From: Pseudomonas sp. R-28-1W-6
GTDB taxonomy: Bacteria > Pseudomonadota > Gammaproteobacteria > Pseudomonadales > Pseudomonadaceae
Length of the DNA stretch: 64,000 nt
Direction of reading: 5' to 3'
NCBI RefSeq assembly: GCF_009799925.1
Contig: NZ_WELK01000003.1
Span: 242,317 to 306,316, forward strand
Part shown: positions 21,566 through 30,359 of the stretch, piece by piece
Numbering within the stretch: position 1 is the first letter of the stretch
How the letters are laid out: each line of letters begins with the position of its first letter
Made by a program: the position numbers and the translations under genes
Notes under the pieces: model-generated
Told to the model about the DNA's origin: nothing
Databases searched by the model: none
Seen by the model: the letters and a program-made list of their open reading frames with translations, nothing else

Positions 21566-22582
21566 TCAGTCGGCCCGCACCAGGGTCGGCTGACCGAGGT
21601 TGGCCAGGCGCACGCTGTTCTGCAGCTGCTGCGCCTCACCCGGCGTTTCGATCGGCCCCAGGCGTACCCGGTGCAGAATCTGCTGGTTGCGCACCACCGA
21701 GCTGATAAAGGCCTTGGCAGGCACCGTCTCGCTCAGCTTCGCCTTGAGGAGCTCCGCAGCGTCCGGATTGGCGAAGGCGGCCACCTGGAGATACAGGCCA
21801 GAGGCTGCGACTGAATCGTTTTTTTTTGCGTCTATCTGCACCGGCAGCACGGCCGCGGCGTGCTGCTCGACGGGCGGCGTGTACTGCTCGATCGGCTGGC
21901 TGACCGGCTGGGCCACGGCCAGCGGCTGCGCCGCCGCAGGCTCGGCCATCTTCGGCTGGGCCAGCACCATCGGCACCGGGCGACCCTGCTGGGCCCACCA
22001 CTCGTGGGGGTCGATGCCTTCGACCTTGACCCGCGCGGTGCCGCTTTCGGCATAGCCGAGCTTCTTCGCCGCGGCGAAGGACAGGTCGATGATGCGGTCG
22101 GAGTAGAACGGGCCGCGGTCGTTGACCCGCAGGATCACCGTGCGGCCGTTGTCCAGGTTGGTCACCCGCACGTAGCTCGGCAGCGGCAGGGTCTTGTGCG
22201 CGGCGGTCATGCCGTACAGGTCATAGGCCTCGCCATTGGCGGTGGCCTGACCGTGGAACTTGGTGCCGTACCAGGAGGCGGTGCCGGTGGCGTGGTAGCG
22301 CCGGGCATCGTTGATCGGGTAGTAGGTCTTGCCCAGCACCGTATAGGGGTTGGCCTTGAGCCGGCCGTAATGCGGCATCGGCACCGCATCGGGGATGCGC
22401 GACACGTCGACATCCCACCAGGGCGCGCCGTCGCGGTGCGGGCGGCTGTAGTCGTTCGGCCCCGACACCGGGCCGCCGGCGGGCACCGGCGGGGTCGGCT
22501 TGCTGGTGGTGCAGCTGGCCAGGGCCAGACCCAGGGCGGCGAAGGCCAGACTGCGGCGGGCCAACGGCAGGACGCGCCTCAT
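21566..22582 (-). CDS. rlpA: Septal ring lytic transglycosylase RlpA with SPOR domain
   Basis: A 338-residue outer-membrane lipoprotein (lipobox LASC, Cys near residue 24). The double-psi beta-barrel domain (about residues 95-190) contains the TASWYGTKFHGQATANGE and ILRVNDRGPF motifs, including the acidic and histidine residues tied to lytic activity on denuded glycans. A C-terminal SPOR domain (about 260-338) binds septal murein. A run of nine A residues in the coding strand lies just before the SPOR domain. Its ATG overlaps the mltB stop by four bases. Confidence 0.94.
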   Translation of the reverse strand: MRRVLPLARRSLAFAALGLALASCTTSKPTPPVPAGGPVSGPNDYSRPHRDGAPWWDVDVSRIPDAVPMPHYGRLKANPYTVLGKTYYPINDARRYHATGTASWYGTKFHGQATANGEAYDLYGMTAAHKTLPLPSYVRVTNLDNGRTVILRVNDRGPFYSDRIIDLSFAAAKKLGYAESGTARVKVEGIDPHEWWAQQGRPVPMVLAQPKMAEPAAAQPLAVAQPVSQPIEQYTPPVEQHAAAVLPVQIDAKKNDSVAASGLYLQVAAFANPDAAELLKAKLSETVPAKAFISSVVRNQQILHRVRLGPIETPGEAQQLQNSVRLANLGQPTLVRAD

Positions 22583-23601
22583 CGGCCGCTCCGCTTGGCC
22601 AGCAGCGCTTCGGACAGCTGATGCACGGCCATGGCATACATGCTGCTGCGGTTGTAGCGGGTGATCACGTAGAAGTTGGGCAGGCCCATCCAGTATTCCT
22701 CACCCTCGGCGCCGTCGAAGCGAAAGGCGGTGACCGGGATATCGTCGCGCAGCACGTCCGCGCTGGACCAGCCCAGGGCACGCAGCTCGCCGACGGTCTT
22801 CACCGGGTCGAGGCCGACGGTCAGGCCGCTGTCGGCCTGCTCGCCCTTGACCTGGGCGCGACTGACCACCGGGTCGCCGGCCACCCAGCCATGGCGCTTG
22901 AAGTAACTGGCGACACTGCCAATCGCATCCACCGGGTTGCTCCAGATATTGATGTGGTTGTCGCCATCGAAGTCCACCGCATAGGCGCGGAAGCTGCTCG
23001 GCATGAACTGCGGCAGGCCCATGGCCCCGGCGTAGGAGCCCTTCAGGGTCAGCGGGTCGACCTGTTCCTCGCGGCTCAGCAGGAGCAGCTCCTTGAGCTG
23101 CTGACAGAAGAACTGCGCGCGCGGCGGGTAATCGAAGCACAGTGTGGACAAGGCATCGAGACCGCGCCAGCTGCCGGTGTTGCCACCGTAGAAGGTTTCC
23201 ACACCGATGATCGCCACGATCACCTGCGCCGGCACCCCGTACTCCTGCTCGGCGCGGGCCAGGGCCTCGGCGTTCTGGTTCCAGAAGTCCACGCCCTTGC
23301 TGATCCGCGCATCGGTGATGAAGATCGGCCGGTAGTCCTTCCACGGCTTGACCTTCTCCGCCGGGCGCGAGATGGCGTCGAGGATCGCCTGCTTGCGCTC
23401 GGCCTCGCGGAACAGGGCTACCAGCTGCTCGCCGGCGAACCCGTGGTCGCGGGTCATCTCGGCGATGAACTCGGCCACCTGCGGCGAACCCTCGTAGTCG
23501 CCGGCCAGCGCCGTGCCGCTCAGGCCCAGGGCCGCGGCCAGGCCGATCCAATGAGTGCTGCGCACCAGCCAGCCGCGCCATGCCTGTTTCAAATTATTCA
23601 C
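22579..23601 (-). CDS. mltB: Membrane-bound lytic murein transglycosylase B
   Basis: About 340 residues, periplasmic. The SLT type 3 catalytic Glu lies in AIIGVETFYGGNTG, and the substrate-groove GAMGLPQFMPSSFR motif is present. The N-terminus has a signal sequence ending near GTALAGDY, without a lipobox. The start is uncertain. The GTG at 23601, five bases past the rodA stop, gives a family-like N-terminus MNNLKQAW; an ATG at 23625 inside rodA is the alternative. Neither has a strong ribosome-binding site, suggesting coupling to rodA. Confidence 0.9.
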   Translation of the reverse strand: MNNLKQAWRGWLVRSTHWIGLAAALGLSGTALAGDYEGSPQVAEFIAEMTRDHGFAGEQLVALFREAERKQAILDAISRPAEKVKPWKDYRPIFITDARISKGVDFWNQNAEALARAEQEYGVPAQVIVAIIGVETFYGGNTGSWRGLDALSTLCFDYPPRAQFFCQQLKELLLLSREEQVDPLTLKGSYAGAMGLPQFMPSSFRAYAVDFDGDNHINIWSNPVDAIGSVASYFKRHGWVAGDPVVSRAQVKGEQADSGLTVGLDPVKTVGELRALGWSSADVLRDDIPVTAFRFDGAEGEEYWMGLPNFYVITRYNRSSMYAMAVHQLSEALLAKRSGR

Positions 23602-23606
23602 TCTTA

Positions 23607-24752
23607 TCAAACCTGTGCGATCCATTTGCGATGGGTCTGGATCGCCATCAAAACCCCAAAACCTGACAACAGCGTCACCAAGTGAGTTCCGCCGTAACTG
23701 ATGAAGGGCAGAGGCACCCCCACCACCGGCAGCAGTCCGCTGACCATGCCGATGTTAACGAATACGTAGACGAAGAAGGTCATCGTCAGGCTACCGGCCA
23801 GCAACTTGCCGAACAGGGTCTGCGCCTGGGCGGTGATCATCAGGCCGCGGCCGATCAGCAGCAGGTAGACCAGCAGCAGGATACACACTCCGACCAGGCC
23901 GAACTCTTCGCTCAGGACGGCAATGATAAAGTCCGTGTGGCTTTCCGGCAAAAAATCCAGATGCGACTGGGTGCCGAGCAGCCAGCCCTTGCCCAGCACG
24001 CCGCCGGAACCGATGGCCGCCTTGGACTGGATGATGTTCCAGCCGGTGCCCAGCGGGTCGCTTTCCGGGTCGAGGAAGGTCAGCACGCGCTGCTTCTGGT
24101 ACTCGCGCAGGACGAAGAACCACATGCCCACGGCGATCGGCACGATCGCCGCCAGCGCACCGAGAATCCAGCGCCACTGCAGGCCAGCCATGAACAGCAC
24201 GAAGGCGCCGGAAGCCAGGATCAGCAGGCCGGTGCCAAGATCCGGCTGCTTCACGATCAGCACGAAGGGGATGACGATCAGCACCAGGCTGACGGCAATG
24301 TGCTTGAGCTTGGGCGGCAGGTTGTGCCGCGCCAGGTACCAGGCGATGGTCGCCGGCATGATGATCTTCATGAACTCCGAGGGCTGGAAGCGGATCACCC
24401 CGGGAATGTTGATCCAGCGCGTGGCGCCCATCGCCGTGTGGCCCATCACCTCCACCGCCACCAGCAGGCCGACCCCCACCACATAGGCCAGCGGCACCCA
24501 GCGCGCCATGAAGCGCGGCTCGAACTGGGCGATGACGATGGCGGCCGCGATGCCCAGGCCGAAGGAACTGGCCTGCTTGATCAGCAGGTCCCAGTTCTTG
24601 CCGCTGGCCGAATACAGCACGAACAGGCTGCCGGCGGCCAATACCAGGAGGATCAGCAGCAGCCAGCCGTCGATATGCAGGCGCTGCAGCAGGGTGGCGC
24701 GACGCTTGAACACGTCTTCCTGGGACAGGGTGCGGTCAAAGTTACTGTTCAT
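23607..24752 (-). CDS. rodA: Rod-shape peptidoglycan glycosyltransferase RodA
   Basis: A 381-residue SEDS-family inner-membrane protein with about ten membrane segments. It polymerises lipid II during cell elongation, with PBP2 as its partner. Typical SEDS features include the GATRWINIPG and FQPSEFMKI segments, the catalytic-region aspartate in VKQPDLGTG, and SYGGTHL near the C-terminus. Its ATG overlaps the mrdA stop by four bases (ATGA), so the two partners are translationally coupled. Confidence 0.96.
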   Translation of the reverse strand: MNSNFDRTLSQEDVFKRRATLLQRLHIDGWLLLILLVLAAGSLFVLYSASGKNWDLLIKQASSFGLGIAAAIVIAQFEPRFMARWVPLAYVVGVGLLVAVEVMGHTAMGATRWINIPGVIRFQPSEFMKIIMPATIAWYLARHNLPPKLKHIAVSLVLIVIPFVLIVKQPDLGTGLLILASGAFVLFMAGLQWRWILGALAAIVPIAVGMWFFVLREYQKQRVLTFLDPESDPLGTGWNIIQSKAAIGSGGVLGKGWLLGTQSHLDFLPESHTDFIIAVLSEEFGLVGVCILLLVYLLLIGRGLMITAQAQTLFGKLLAGSLTMTFFVYVFVNIGMVSGLLPVVGVPLPFISYGGTHLVTLLSGFGVLMAIQTHRKWIAQV

Positions 24753-26674
24753 CGGCTGACGCTCGCGGATTCGACGACCGGCTCCGGCGCACGGAACTCG
24801 GGCTTGAGCTGGCCGTCCGCGCCGAGCAGCCAGGCATCCATCACCTGCTTGACCACCGGCGCGGCCACGCCGGAGCCGGACTCGCCGTTCTCCACCATCA
24901 CCGCCACGGCGATCTTCGGATCGGCCGCCGGGGCGAAGGCGACGAACAGGGCGTGGTCGCGATGGCGCTCGGCCACCTTGGAGCGGTCATATTTCTCGCC
25001 CTGCTTGATCGCCACCACCTGCGCCGTGCCGCTCTTGCCGGCGATCCGGTACAGCGCCGAGTCGCCGACCTTGCGTGCGGTGCCGCGCGGCCCGTGCATC
25101 ACCTGCTCCATGCCGAAGCGGCCGTAGTCCCAGAACTTGGGGTCGCGCAGGACGATGTCGGCCGGGGTCTCGACCGCGTCGATGACCTCCTCGTCCATCA
25201 GCTGCTGCGAGGTCTTGCCCTCGGCCGTGCGCAACAGGTGCGGGCGGATCCACTTGCCGCGGGTGGCCATCAGGGTCACCGCCTGGGCCAGCTGCAGCGG
25301 CGTGGTCTGCATGTAGCCCTGGCCGATGCCGAGGATCAGCGTCTCGCCCGGGTACCAGGGCTGGCGGTAGCGCGCGCGCTTCCACTCGCGCGACGGCATC
25401 AGCCCGGGCGCCTCCTCGAACATGTCCAGGGAGACCTTCTGGCCCAGGCCGAAGCGGCTCATGTAGTCGTGCATGCGATCCACACCCATCTTGTGCGCCA
25501 GGTCGTAAAAATAGGTGTCGTTGGAACGCATGATGGCGTATTCCAGGTTCACCGCGCCGTCGCCGGTACGGTTCCAGTTGCGGTATTTGTGGCTGTGGCC
25601 GGGCAACTGGTAGAAGCCGGGGTCGTACACCCGCGTCTGCGGGGTGACCACGCCGGCATCCAGGCCGGACACCGCGACCATCGGCTTGATCGTCGAACCC
25701 GGCGGGTAGAGGCCGCGCAGCACGCGGTTGTACAGCGGCCGGTCGATGGAATCGCGCAACTCGGCATAGGCCTTGAAACCGATGCCGGTGACGAAGGGGT
25801 TGGGGTCGAAGCTCGGCTGGCTGACCATCGCCAACACCTCGCCGCTGCTCGGCTCGATCGCCACCACCGCGCCGCGCCGCCCGCCCAGGGCCTGCTCGGC
25901 GGCCTGCTGCAGCTTCACATCCAGGCTCAGCACCAGATCGGCGCCCGGCTTCGGGTCGGTGCGCTTGAGCACGCGCAACACCCGGCCACGGGCATTGGTC
26001 TCGACCTCCTCGTAGCCCACCTCGCCATGCAGCAGGTCCTCGTAGAACCGCTCGATGCCGGTCTTGCCAATATGGTGGGTGCCGCTGTAGTTGACCGGAT
26101 CGAGCTCTTTCAGCTCTTTCTCGTTGATCCGCCCGACGTAGCCGACCGAGTGGGCGAAGTGCTCCTTCTGCGGGTAGTGGCGCACCAGCTGGGCCACCAC
26201 GTCGACGCCGGGCAGGCGGAACTGGTTGACCGCGATCCGCGCGATCTGCTCCTCGGACAGCTCGAACAGGATCGGCACCGGCTCGAACGGCCGCCGCCCC
26301 TGGCGCATGCGCCGCTCGAACAGGGCACGGTCGTCCGCCGTCAGCTCCAGCGCCTCGACTACCACATCCAGCACCTGCTGCCAGTCGCCGGCCCGCTCGC
26401 GGGTCACGGTCAGGCTGAAGCTCGGCCGGTTGTCGGCGATGATCACCCCGTTGCGGTCGAAGATCAGCCCGCGGGTCGGCGGGATCGGCTGCACATGGAT
26501 GCGGTTGTTCTCCGCCAGGGTGCTGTGGTGCTCGTACTGGATCACCTGCAGGTAATACAGGCGCGCGATCAGCACGCAGGTCAGCAGCAACACGGCCACG
26601 GCACCGACCACCACGCGCCGGCGTACCAGACGGGCGTCCTTTTCGTGGTCCTTGAGGCGGATCGGTTGCGGCAT
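24749..26674 (-). CDS. mrdA: Penicillin-binding protein 2
   Basis: A 641-residue class B PBP, the elongasome transpeptidase. It has a short cytoplasmic tail, one membrane anchor (about residues 20-42), a PBP dimerisation domain, and a transpeptidase domain with STIK (PPGSTIKPM, near residue 330), SND (RSNDTYF) and KSG (GKSGTAQV) motifs. Length is standard. It precedes rodA with a four-base overlap. The start lies 39 bases after the rlmH stop. Confidence 0.96.
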   Translation of the reverse strand: MPQPIRLKDHEKDARLVRRRVVVGAVAVLLLTCVLIARLYYLQVIQYEHHSTLAENNRIHVQPIPPTRGLIFDRNGVIIADNRPSFSLTVTRERAGDWQQVLDVVVEALELTADDRALFERRMRQGRRPFEPVPILFELSEEQIARIAVNQFRLPGVDVVAQLVRHYPQKEHFAHSVGYVGRINEKELKELDPVNYSGTHHIGKTGIERFYEDLLHGEVGYEEVETNARGRVLRVLKRTDPKPGADLVLSLDVKLQQAAEQALGGRRGAVVAIEPSSGEVLAMVSQPSFDPNPFVTGIGFKAYAELRDSIDRPLYNRVLRGLYPPGSTIKPMVAVSGLDAGVVTPQTRVYDPGFYQLPGHSHKYRNWNRTGDGAVNLEYAIMRSNDTYFYDLAHKMGVDRMHDYMSRFGLGQKVSLDMFEEAPGLMPSREWKRARYRQPWYPGETLILGIGQGYMQTTPLQLAQAVTLMATRGKWIRPHLLRTAEGKTSQQLMDEEVIDAVETPADIVLRDPKFWDYGRFGMEQVMHGPRGTARKVGDSALYRIAGKSGTAQVVAIKQGEKYDRSKVAERHRDHALFVAFAPAADPKIAVAVMVENGESGSGVAAPVVKQVMDAWLLGADGQLKPEFRAPEPVVESASVSR

Positions 26675-26713
26675 CGGCGACTACTTGAGTGGGCGGTGTT
26701 TTATGGGGACCGG

Positions 26714-27181
26714 CTATTTGTGGTACGGGTGGCCGGACAGCACGGTCCAGGCGCGGTAGATCTGCTCGCCGATGAGGATGCGCACCAGCGGGTGCGGCAG
26801 GGTCAGCGGTGATAGCGACCAGCGCTGCTCGCTGCGCGCGCAGACCTCCGGCGCCAGCCCCTCGGGGCCGCCGACCATCAGGTTGACGGTGCGCGCATCC
26901 AGGCGCCAGCGCTCCAACTCGGCCGCCAGCTGCTCGGTGCTCCACGGCTTGCCATGGACCTCCAGGGTGACGATGCGTTCCCCCGCCTGCACCTTGCCCA
27001 GCATGGCCTCGCCTTCCTGGCGGATCATCCGCGCCACGTCGGCATTCTTGCCGCGGGTGGTCAGCGGAATCTCGACCAGGTCGAGGGCCAGCTCGGGCGG
27101 CAGACGCTTGGCATATTCCTGCCAGCCATCCTCCACCCAGCGCGGCATGCGCGAGCCGACGGCGATCAGCTTGATACGCAC
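26714..27181 (-). CDS. rlmH: 23S rRNA (pseudouridine1915-N3)-methyltransferase
   Basis: A 155-residue SPOUT methyltransferase that modifies pseudouridine 1915 in helix 69 of 23S rRNA. The [13 protein letters not shown] start, the [14 protein letters not shown]-binding loop and the C-terminal [17 protein letters not shown] trefoil-knot end are all characteristic. It is nine bases downstream of rsfS on the same strand, as in most gammaproteobacteria. Confidence 0.96.
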   Translation of the reverse strand: MRIKLIAVGSRMPRWVEDGWQEYAKRLPPELALDLVEIPLTTRGKNADVARMIRQEGEAMLGKVQAGERIVTLEVHGKPWSTEQLAAELERWRLDARTVNLMVGGPEGLAPEVCARSEQRWSLSPLTLPHPLVRILIGEQIYRAWTVLSGHPYHK

Positions 27182-27190
27182 GTCAGCGAC

Positions 27191-27550
27191 TTACTCCGGC
27201 TGGTCCTGGTGGTGGGCGCGGCTCTGCTCGGCGCCCTGCCACAGGCGCTCGAGATCATAGAACTGGCGGGTGGCGACCTGCATCACGTGCACCACCACGT
27301 CGCCGAGGTCGAGCAGGGCCCACTCGCCGCCGTCCAGGCCTTCGCTGCCCAGCGGGCGCACGCCCTGTTCCCGGACCTTGTCCAGCACTTCGTTGGCCAT
27401 CGACTTGACGTGACGGCTGGAGGTACCGCTGGCGATCACCATGAAGTCGGTGACGCTGGTCTTGCCGCGCACATCGATAGTGGTGATGTCCTGGGCCTTC
27501 ATGTCTTCCAGGGCCGCGATGGCGACCTTGACCAGTTGTTCGTTTTGCAT
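27191..27550 (-). CDS. rsfS: Ribosome silencing factor
   Basis: A 119-residue RsfS/Iojap family protein that binds L14 and blocks subunit joining in starvation. Signature segments are [21 protein letters not shown] and the later [15 protein letters not shown]. The ATG at 27550 is preferred because GAGG lies 5 bases before it and it gives the family length; the frame is open further upstream within nadD sequence. Seven bases separate it from the nadD stop. Confidence 0.94.
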   Translation of the reverse strand: MQNEQLVKVAIAALEDMKAQDITTIDVRGKTSVTDFMVIASGTSSRHVKSMANEVLDKVREQGVRPLGSEGLDGGEWALLDLGDVVVHVMQVATRQFYDLERLWQGAEQSRAHHQDQPE

Positions 27551-27557
27551 CGTTACC

Positions 27558-28223
27558 TCATGAATCGGTTTGCCCACGGTACAGTCCGTGGGTTTGGATA
27601 TAGGCCAGCACGGCATCGGGTACCAGAAAACGTACCGAACGCCCCTCTGCCAGCAACTGGCGAATCTGCGTGGCCGACACCGCCAGGGGCGTCTGCCAGA
27701 CAAAAGCAATCTGCCCGCTCGGCCCGACCAGGCCTTGCGGGTCACTCACACTGCGCGCCGCGAGCAGGTCACGCAGCGCTTCCGGCGCCTCGCTGTCGGC
27801 ATCCGGCCGCTGCAGCACGAGGATATGGCAGTGCTGCAGCAGTTCCTGCCAGCGATGCCAGGTCGGCAACCCGCAGAAGGCGTCCCAGCCCAGCAGGAGA
27901 AACAGCTGGTCGTCCGCCGCCAACTCGGCGCGCAGCGACTCCAGGGTGTCGAAGGTGAACGACGGCTTGGCCCGCCGCAGCTCGCGGTCGTCCACCGTCA
28001 GCCGCGATTCGCCTTCCACCGCCAGACGCACCATGGCCAGGCGCTGTTCGGCGCTGACCAGCGGCGCCTCGCGGTGCGGCGGCCGCGCGCTGGGAATCAG
28101 CCGCAGCTCGTCCAGCGCCAGCTGCTCGGCCACCTCCAGCGCAGCGCGCAGGTGGGCGATGTGCACCGGGTTGAAGGTGCCGCCGAGCAAACCGATGCGC
28201 CGGGCGCCGCTGCGCTTGGCCAT
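27558..28223 (-). CDS. nadD: Nicotinate-nucleotide adenylyltransferase
   Basis: A 221-residue enzyme converting NaMN to deamido-NAD. The nucleotidyltransferase signature [12 protein letters not shown] lies at residues 14-25. The ATP-binding C-terminal motif is in [20 protein letters not shown] (ISxTxxR type). Its ATG overlaps the proA stop by one base (TGATG). The gene leads into rsfS and rlmH in the conserved order. Confidence 0.95.
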   Translation of the reverse strand: MAKRSGARRIGLLGGTFNPVHIAHLRAALEVAEQLALDELRLIPSARPPHREAPLVSAEQRLAMVRLAVEGESRLTVDDRELRRAKPSFTFDTLESLRAELAADDQLFLLLGWDAFCGLPTWHRWQELLQHCHILVLQRPDADSEAPEALRDLLAARSVSDPQGLVGPSGQIAFVWQTPLAVSATQIRQLLAEGRSVRFLVPDAVLAYIQTHGLYRGQTDS

Positions 28224-29488
28224 CAGGTACGGATATGCCCGTCGCCGAACACCACGTACTTCTCGCTGGTCAGGCCCTCCAGGCCGACCGGGCCGCGGGC
28301 GTGCAGCTTGTCGGTGGAAATGCCGATCTCCGCGCCCAGGCCGTACTCGAAACCATCGGCGAAACGGGTCGAGGCATTGACCATCACCGAGGAGGAATCC
28401 ACCTCGGTGAGGAAGCGCCGCGCGTCCGAGAAGTTCTCGGTGATGATCGCATCGGTGTGCTGCGAGCCGTATTTATTGATGTGTTCGATGGCCGCATCCA
28501 GCGAGTCGACGATGCGAATGGCCAGGATCGGCGCGTTGTACTCGGCGAACCAGTCTTCCTCGGTGGCGACCAGCACGTCGCCGCCGAGCAGCGCGCGGGT
28601 CGCCGCGTCGCCGCGCAGCTCCACGCCCTTGCTGCGGTAGATGGCGGCCAGCGGCGGCAACACCCGCTCGGCGATGGCGGCATGCACCAGCAGGGTCTCC
28701 ATGGCGTTGCACGGCGAATAGCGCTGGGTCTTGGCGTTGTCGGCGACGCGGATGGCCTTGTCGAGGTCGGCGGCGACGTCGATGTAGACGTGGCACACGC
28801 CATCCAGGTGCTTGATCACCGGCACCTTGGCGTCGCGGCTGATGCGCTCGATCAGGCCCTTGCCGCCGCGCGGCACGATCACGTCGACGAACTCCGGCAT
28901 GCTGATCAGCGCGCCGACGGCGGCGCGGTCGGTGGTTTCCACCACCTGCACGGCGGCAGCCGGCAGGCCGGCTTCGGCCAGGCCGAGCTGGATGCAGCGG
29001 GCGATCGCCTGGTTGGAATGGATCGCCTCGGAGCCGCCACGCAGGATGGTGGCATTGCCGGACTTCAGGCACAGGCTGGCGGCGTCGATGGTCACGTTGG
29101 GGCGCGACTCGTAGATGATGCCGATCACGCCCAGCGGCACGCGCATCTTGCCGACCTGGATGCCGGACGGCAGGTAACGCATGCCCTGGATCTCGCCGAT
29201 CGGGTCCGGCAGGGTGGCGACCTGGCGCAGGCCTTCGATCATGCTGTCGATCACCGCCGGGGTCAGCGCCAGGCGGTCGACCATGGCCGGCTCCAGGCCA
29301 GCCGCACGGGCGGCGCTCAGATCCAGCTGGTTGGCGGCGGTCAGTTCGGCGCGTGCGGCGTCGAGGGCATTGGCGGCAGCCTGCAGGGCGCTGTTCTTCT
29401 GCGCGGTGCTGGCGCGGGCGAGCACCCGCGAGGCATCACGCGCGGCGCGGCCCAGGCGGGTCATGTAGTCGAGCACGGACTCGGTCAT
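28223..29488 (-). CDS. proA: Gamma-glutamyl phosphate reductase
   Basis: A 421-residue NADPH-dependent enzyme, the second step of proline synthesis, giving glutamate-5-semialdehyde. It has an aldehyde-dehydrogenase-like fold with [16 protein letters not shown], an [12 protein letters not shown] segment and the catalytic Cys in [13 protein letters not shown]. The ATG at 29488 gives MTESVLDYM; the frame is open further but lacks conservation. A TATAAT -10 lies upstream at 29525-29530. It begins a proA-nadD-rsfS-rlmH-mrdA-rodA-mltB-rlpA run. Confidence 0.96.
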   Translation of the reverse strand: MTESVLDYMTRLGRAARDASRVLARASTAQKNSALQAAANALDAARAELTAANQLDLSAARAAGLEPAMVDRLALTPAVIDSMIEGLRQVATLPDPIGEIQGMRYLPSGIQVGKMRVPLGVIGIIYESRPNVTIDAASLCLKSGNATILRGGSEAIHSNQAIARCIQLGLAEAGLPAAAVQVVETTDRAAVGALISMPEFVDVIVPRGGKGLIERISRDAKVPVIKHLDGVCHVYIDVAADLDKAIRVADNAKTQRYSPCNAMETLLVHAAIAERVLPPLAAIYRSKGVELRGDAATRALLGGDVLVATEEDWFAEYNAPILAIRIVDSLDAAIEHINKYGSQHTDAIITENFSDARRFLTEVDSSSVMVNASTRFADGFEYGLGAEIGISTDKLHARGPVGLEGLTSEKYVVFGDGHIRT

Positions 29489-29524
29489 GGTCTCGGAATG
29501 TCTGGCAGTTGGAAAAAGGGGCCG

Positions 29525-29530
29525 ATTATA
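29525..29530 (-). promoter_or_regulatory. TATAAT -10 element for proA
   Basis: A perfect TATAAT on the minus strand lies 36 bases upstream of the proA ATG. No good -35 match is found at standard spacing. Confidence 0.5.
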
Positions 29531-29607
29531 GCGAGAGCGCGGCCTCAAGCCCAGCGGCGTCGGGCGGATGGTCACTGGAGCCGGCAGTCGAAGGCGGAAC
29601 TTGTTGC

Positions 29608-29613
29608 TATGAT
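29608..29613 (+). promoter_or_regulatory. TATGAT -10-like element for mpg
   Basis: TATGAT lies 32 bases before the mpg start in the 157-base divergent proA/mpg region. The -35 region is weak. Confidence 0.4.
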
Positions 29614-29645
29614 CGCGCCCGCCACCTTATCCGCAAGCGCCGCCC

Positions 29646-30359
29646 ATGCCCGCCATCCACCCGCCGCTGCCCTGGCCGGAAGCCCGCCCGCTGCCCGCCG
29701 AATTCTTCGACCGCGACGCGCAGACCGTCGCGCGCGCCCTGCTGGGCAAGGTGATCCGCCATTGCCACCAGGGCTACTGGCTGGCCGCGCGAATCATCGA
29801 GACCGAGGCCTACTACGCCGCCGAGAAGGGCAGCCATGCCTCGCTCGGCTACACCGAGAAGCGCCGCGCGCTGTTTCTCGATGGCGGGCACATCTACATG
29901 TACTACGCCCGTGGCGGCGACTCGCTGAACTTCAGCGCCCAGGGCCCGGGCAATGCGGTGCTGATCAAATCGGCCGCGCCCTGGCTCGACCCGCGCTGCG
30001 CGCCCGACGCCCTGGCGCGCATGCAGGCCAACAACCCCGCCGCCGATGGCAGCCCACGCCCGGCACACAAGCTGTGCGCCGGGCAGACCCTGCTGTGCCG
30101 CAGCCTCGGCCTGAAAGTGCCGGACTGGGACGCCCGCCGCTTCGACCCGCTGCGCCTGTTCGTCGAGGATGTCGGCGAAATGCCCGGCCAGATCATTCAG
30201 ACTACCCGCCTGGGCATCCCCGCCGGGCGTGACGAACACCTGCTCTACCGCTTCGTCGACGCCGCCTTCGCCCGCCAGTGCACGCGCAACCCGCTGCGCC
30301 GCGGCCAGCGCGAAGGCCAGGATTATCACTTGCTACCACCACAGGAGCTGTACCCATGA
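29646..30359 (+). CDS. mpg: 3-methyladenine DNA glycosylase (AAG/MPG family)
   Basis: A 237-residue base-excision repair enzyme of the eukaryal-type AAG fold. Recognisable motifs are ARALLGKVI, the catalytic IIETEAYYAAEKGSHAS region, and the YMYYARGGDSLNFS DNA-wedge/tyrosine segment. AAG proteins remove alkylated purines. The stop overlaps the ATG of the downstream membrane protein (ATGA), so the two are coupled despite unrelated functions. It is divergent from proA. Confidence 0.9.
   Translation: MPAIHPPLPWPEARPLPAEFFDRDAQTVARALLGKVIRHCHQGYWLAARIIETEAYYAAEKGSHASLGYTEKRRALFLDGGHIYMYYARGGDSLNFSAQGPGNAVLIKSAAPWLDPRCAPDALARMQANNPAADGSPRPAHKLCAGQTLLCRSLGLKVPDWDARRFDPLRLFVEDVGEMPGQIIQTTRLGIPAGRDEHLLYRFVDAAFARQCTRNPLRRGQREGQDYHLLPPQELYP

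Noticed and set aside
22621..23685. A 354-codon plus-strand frame opposite mltB
   Set aside because: Antisense shadow. The minus strand encodes the full lytic transglycosylase with its catalytic Glu.
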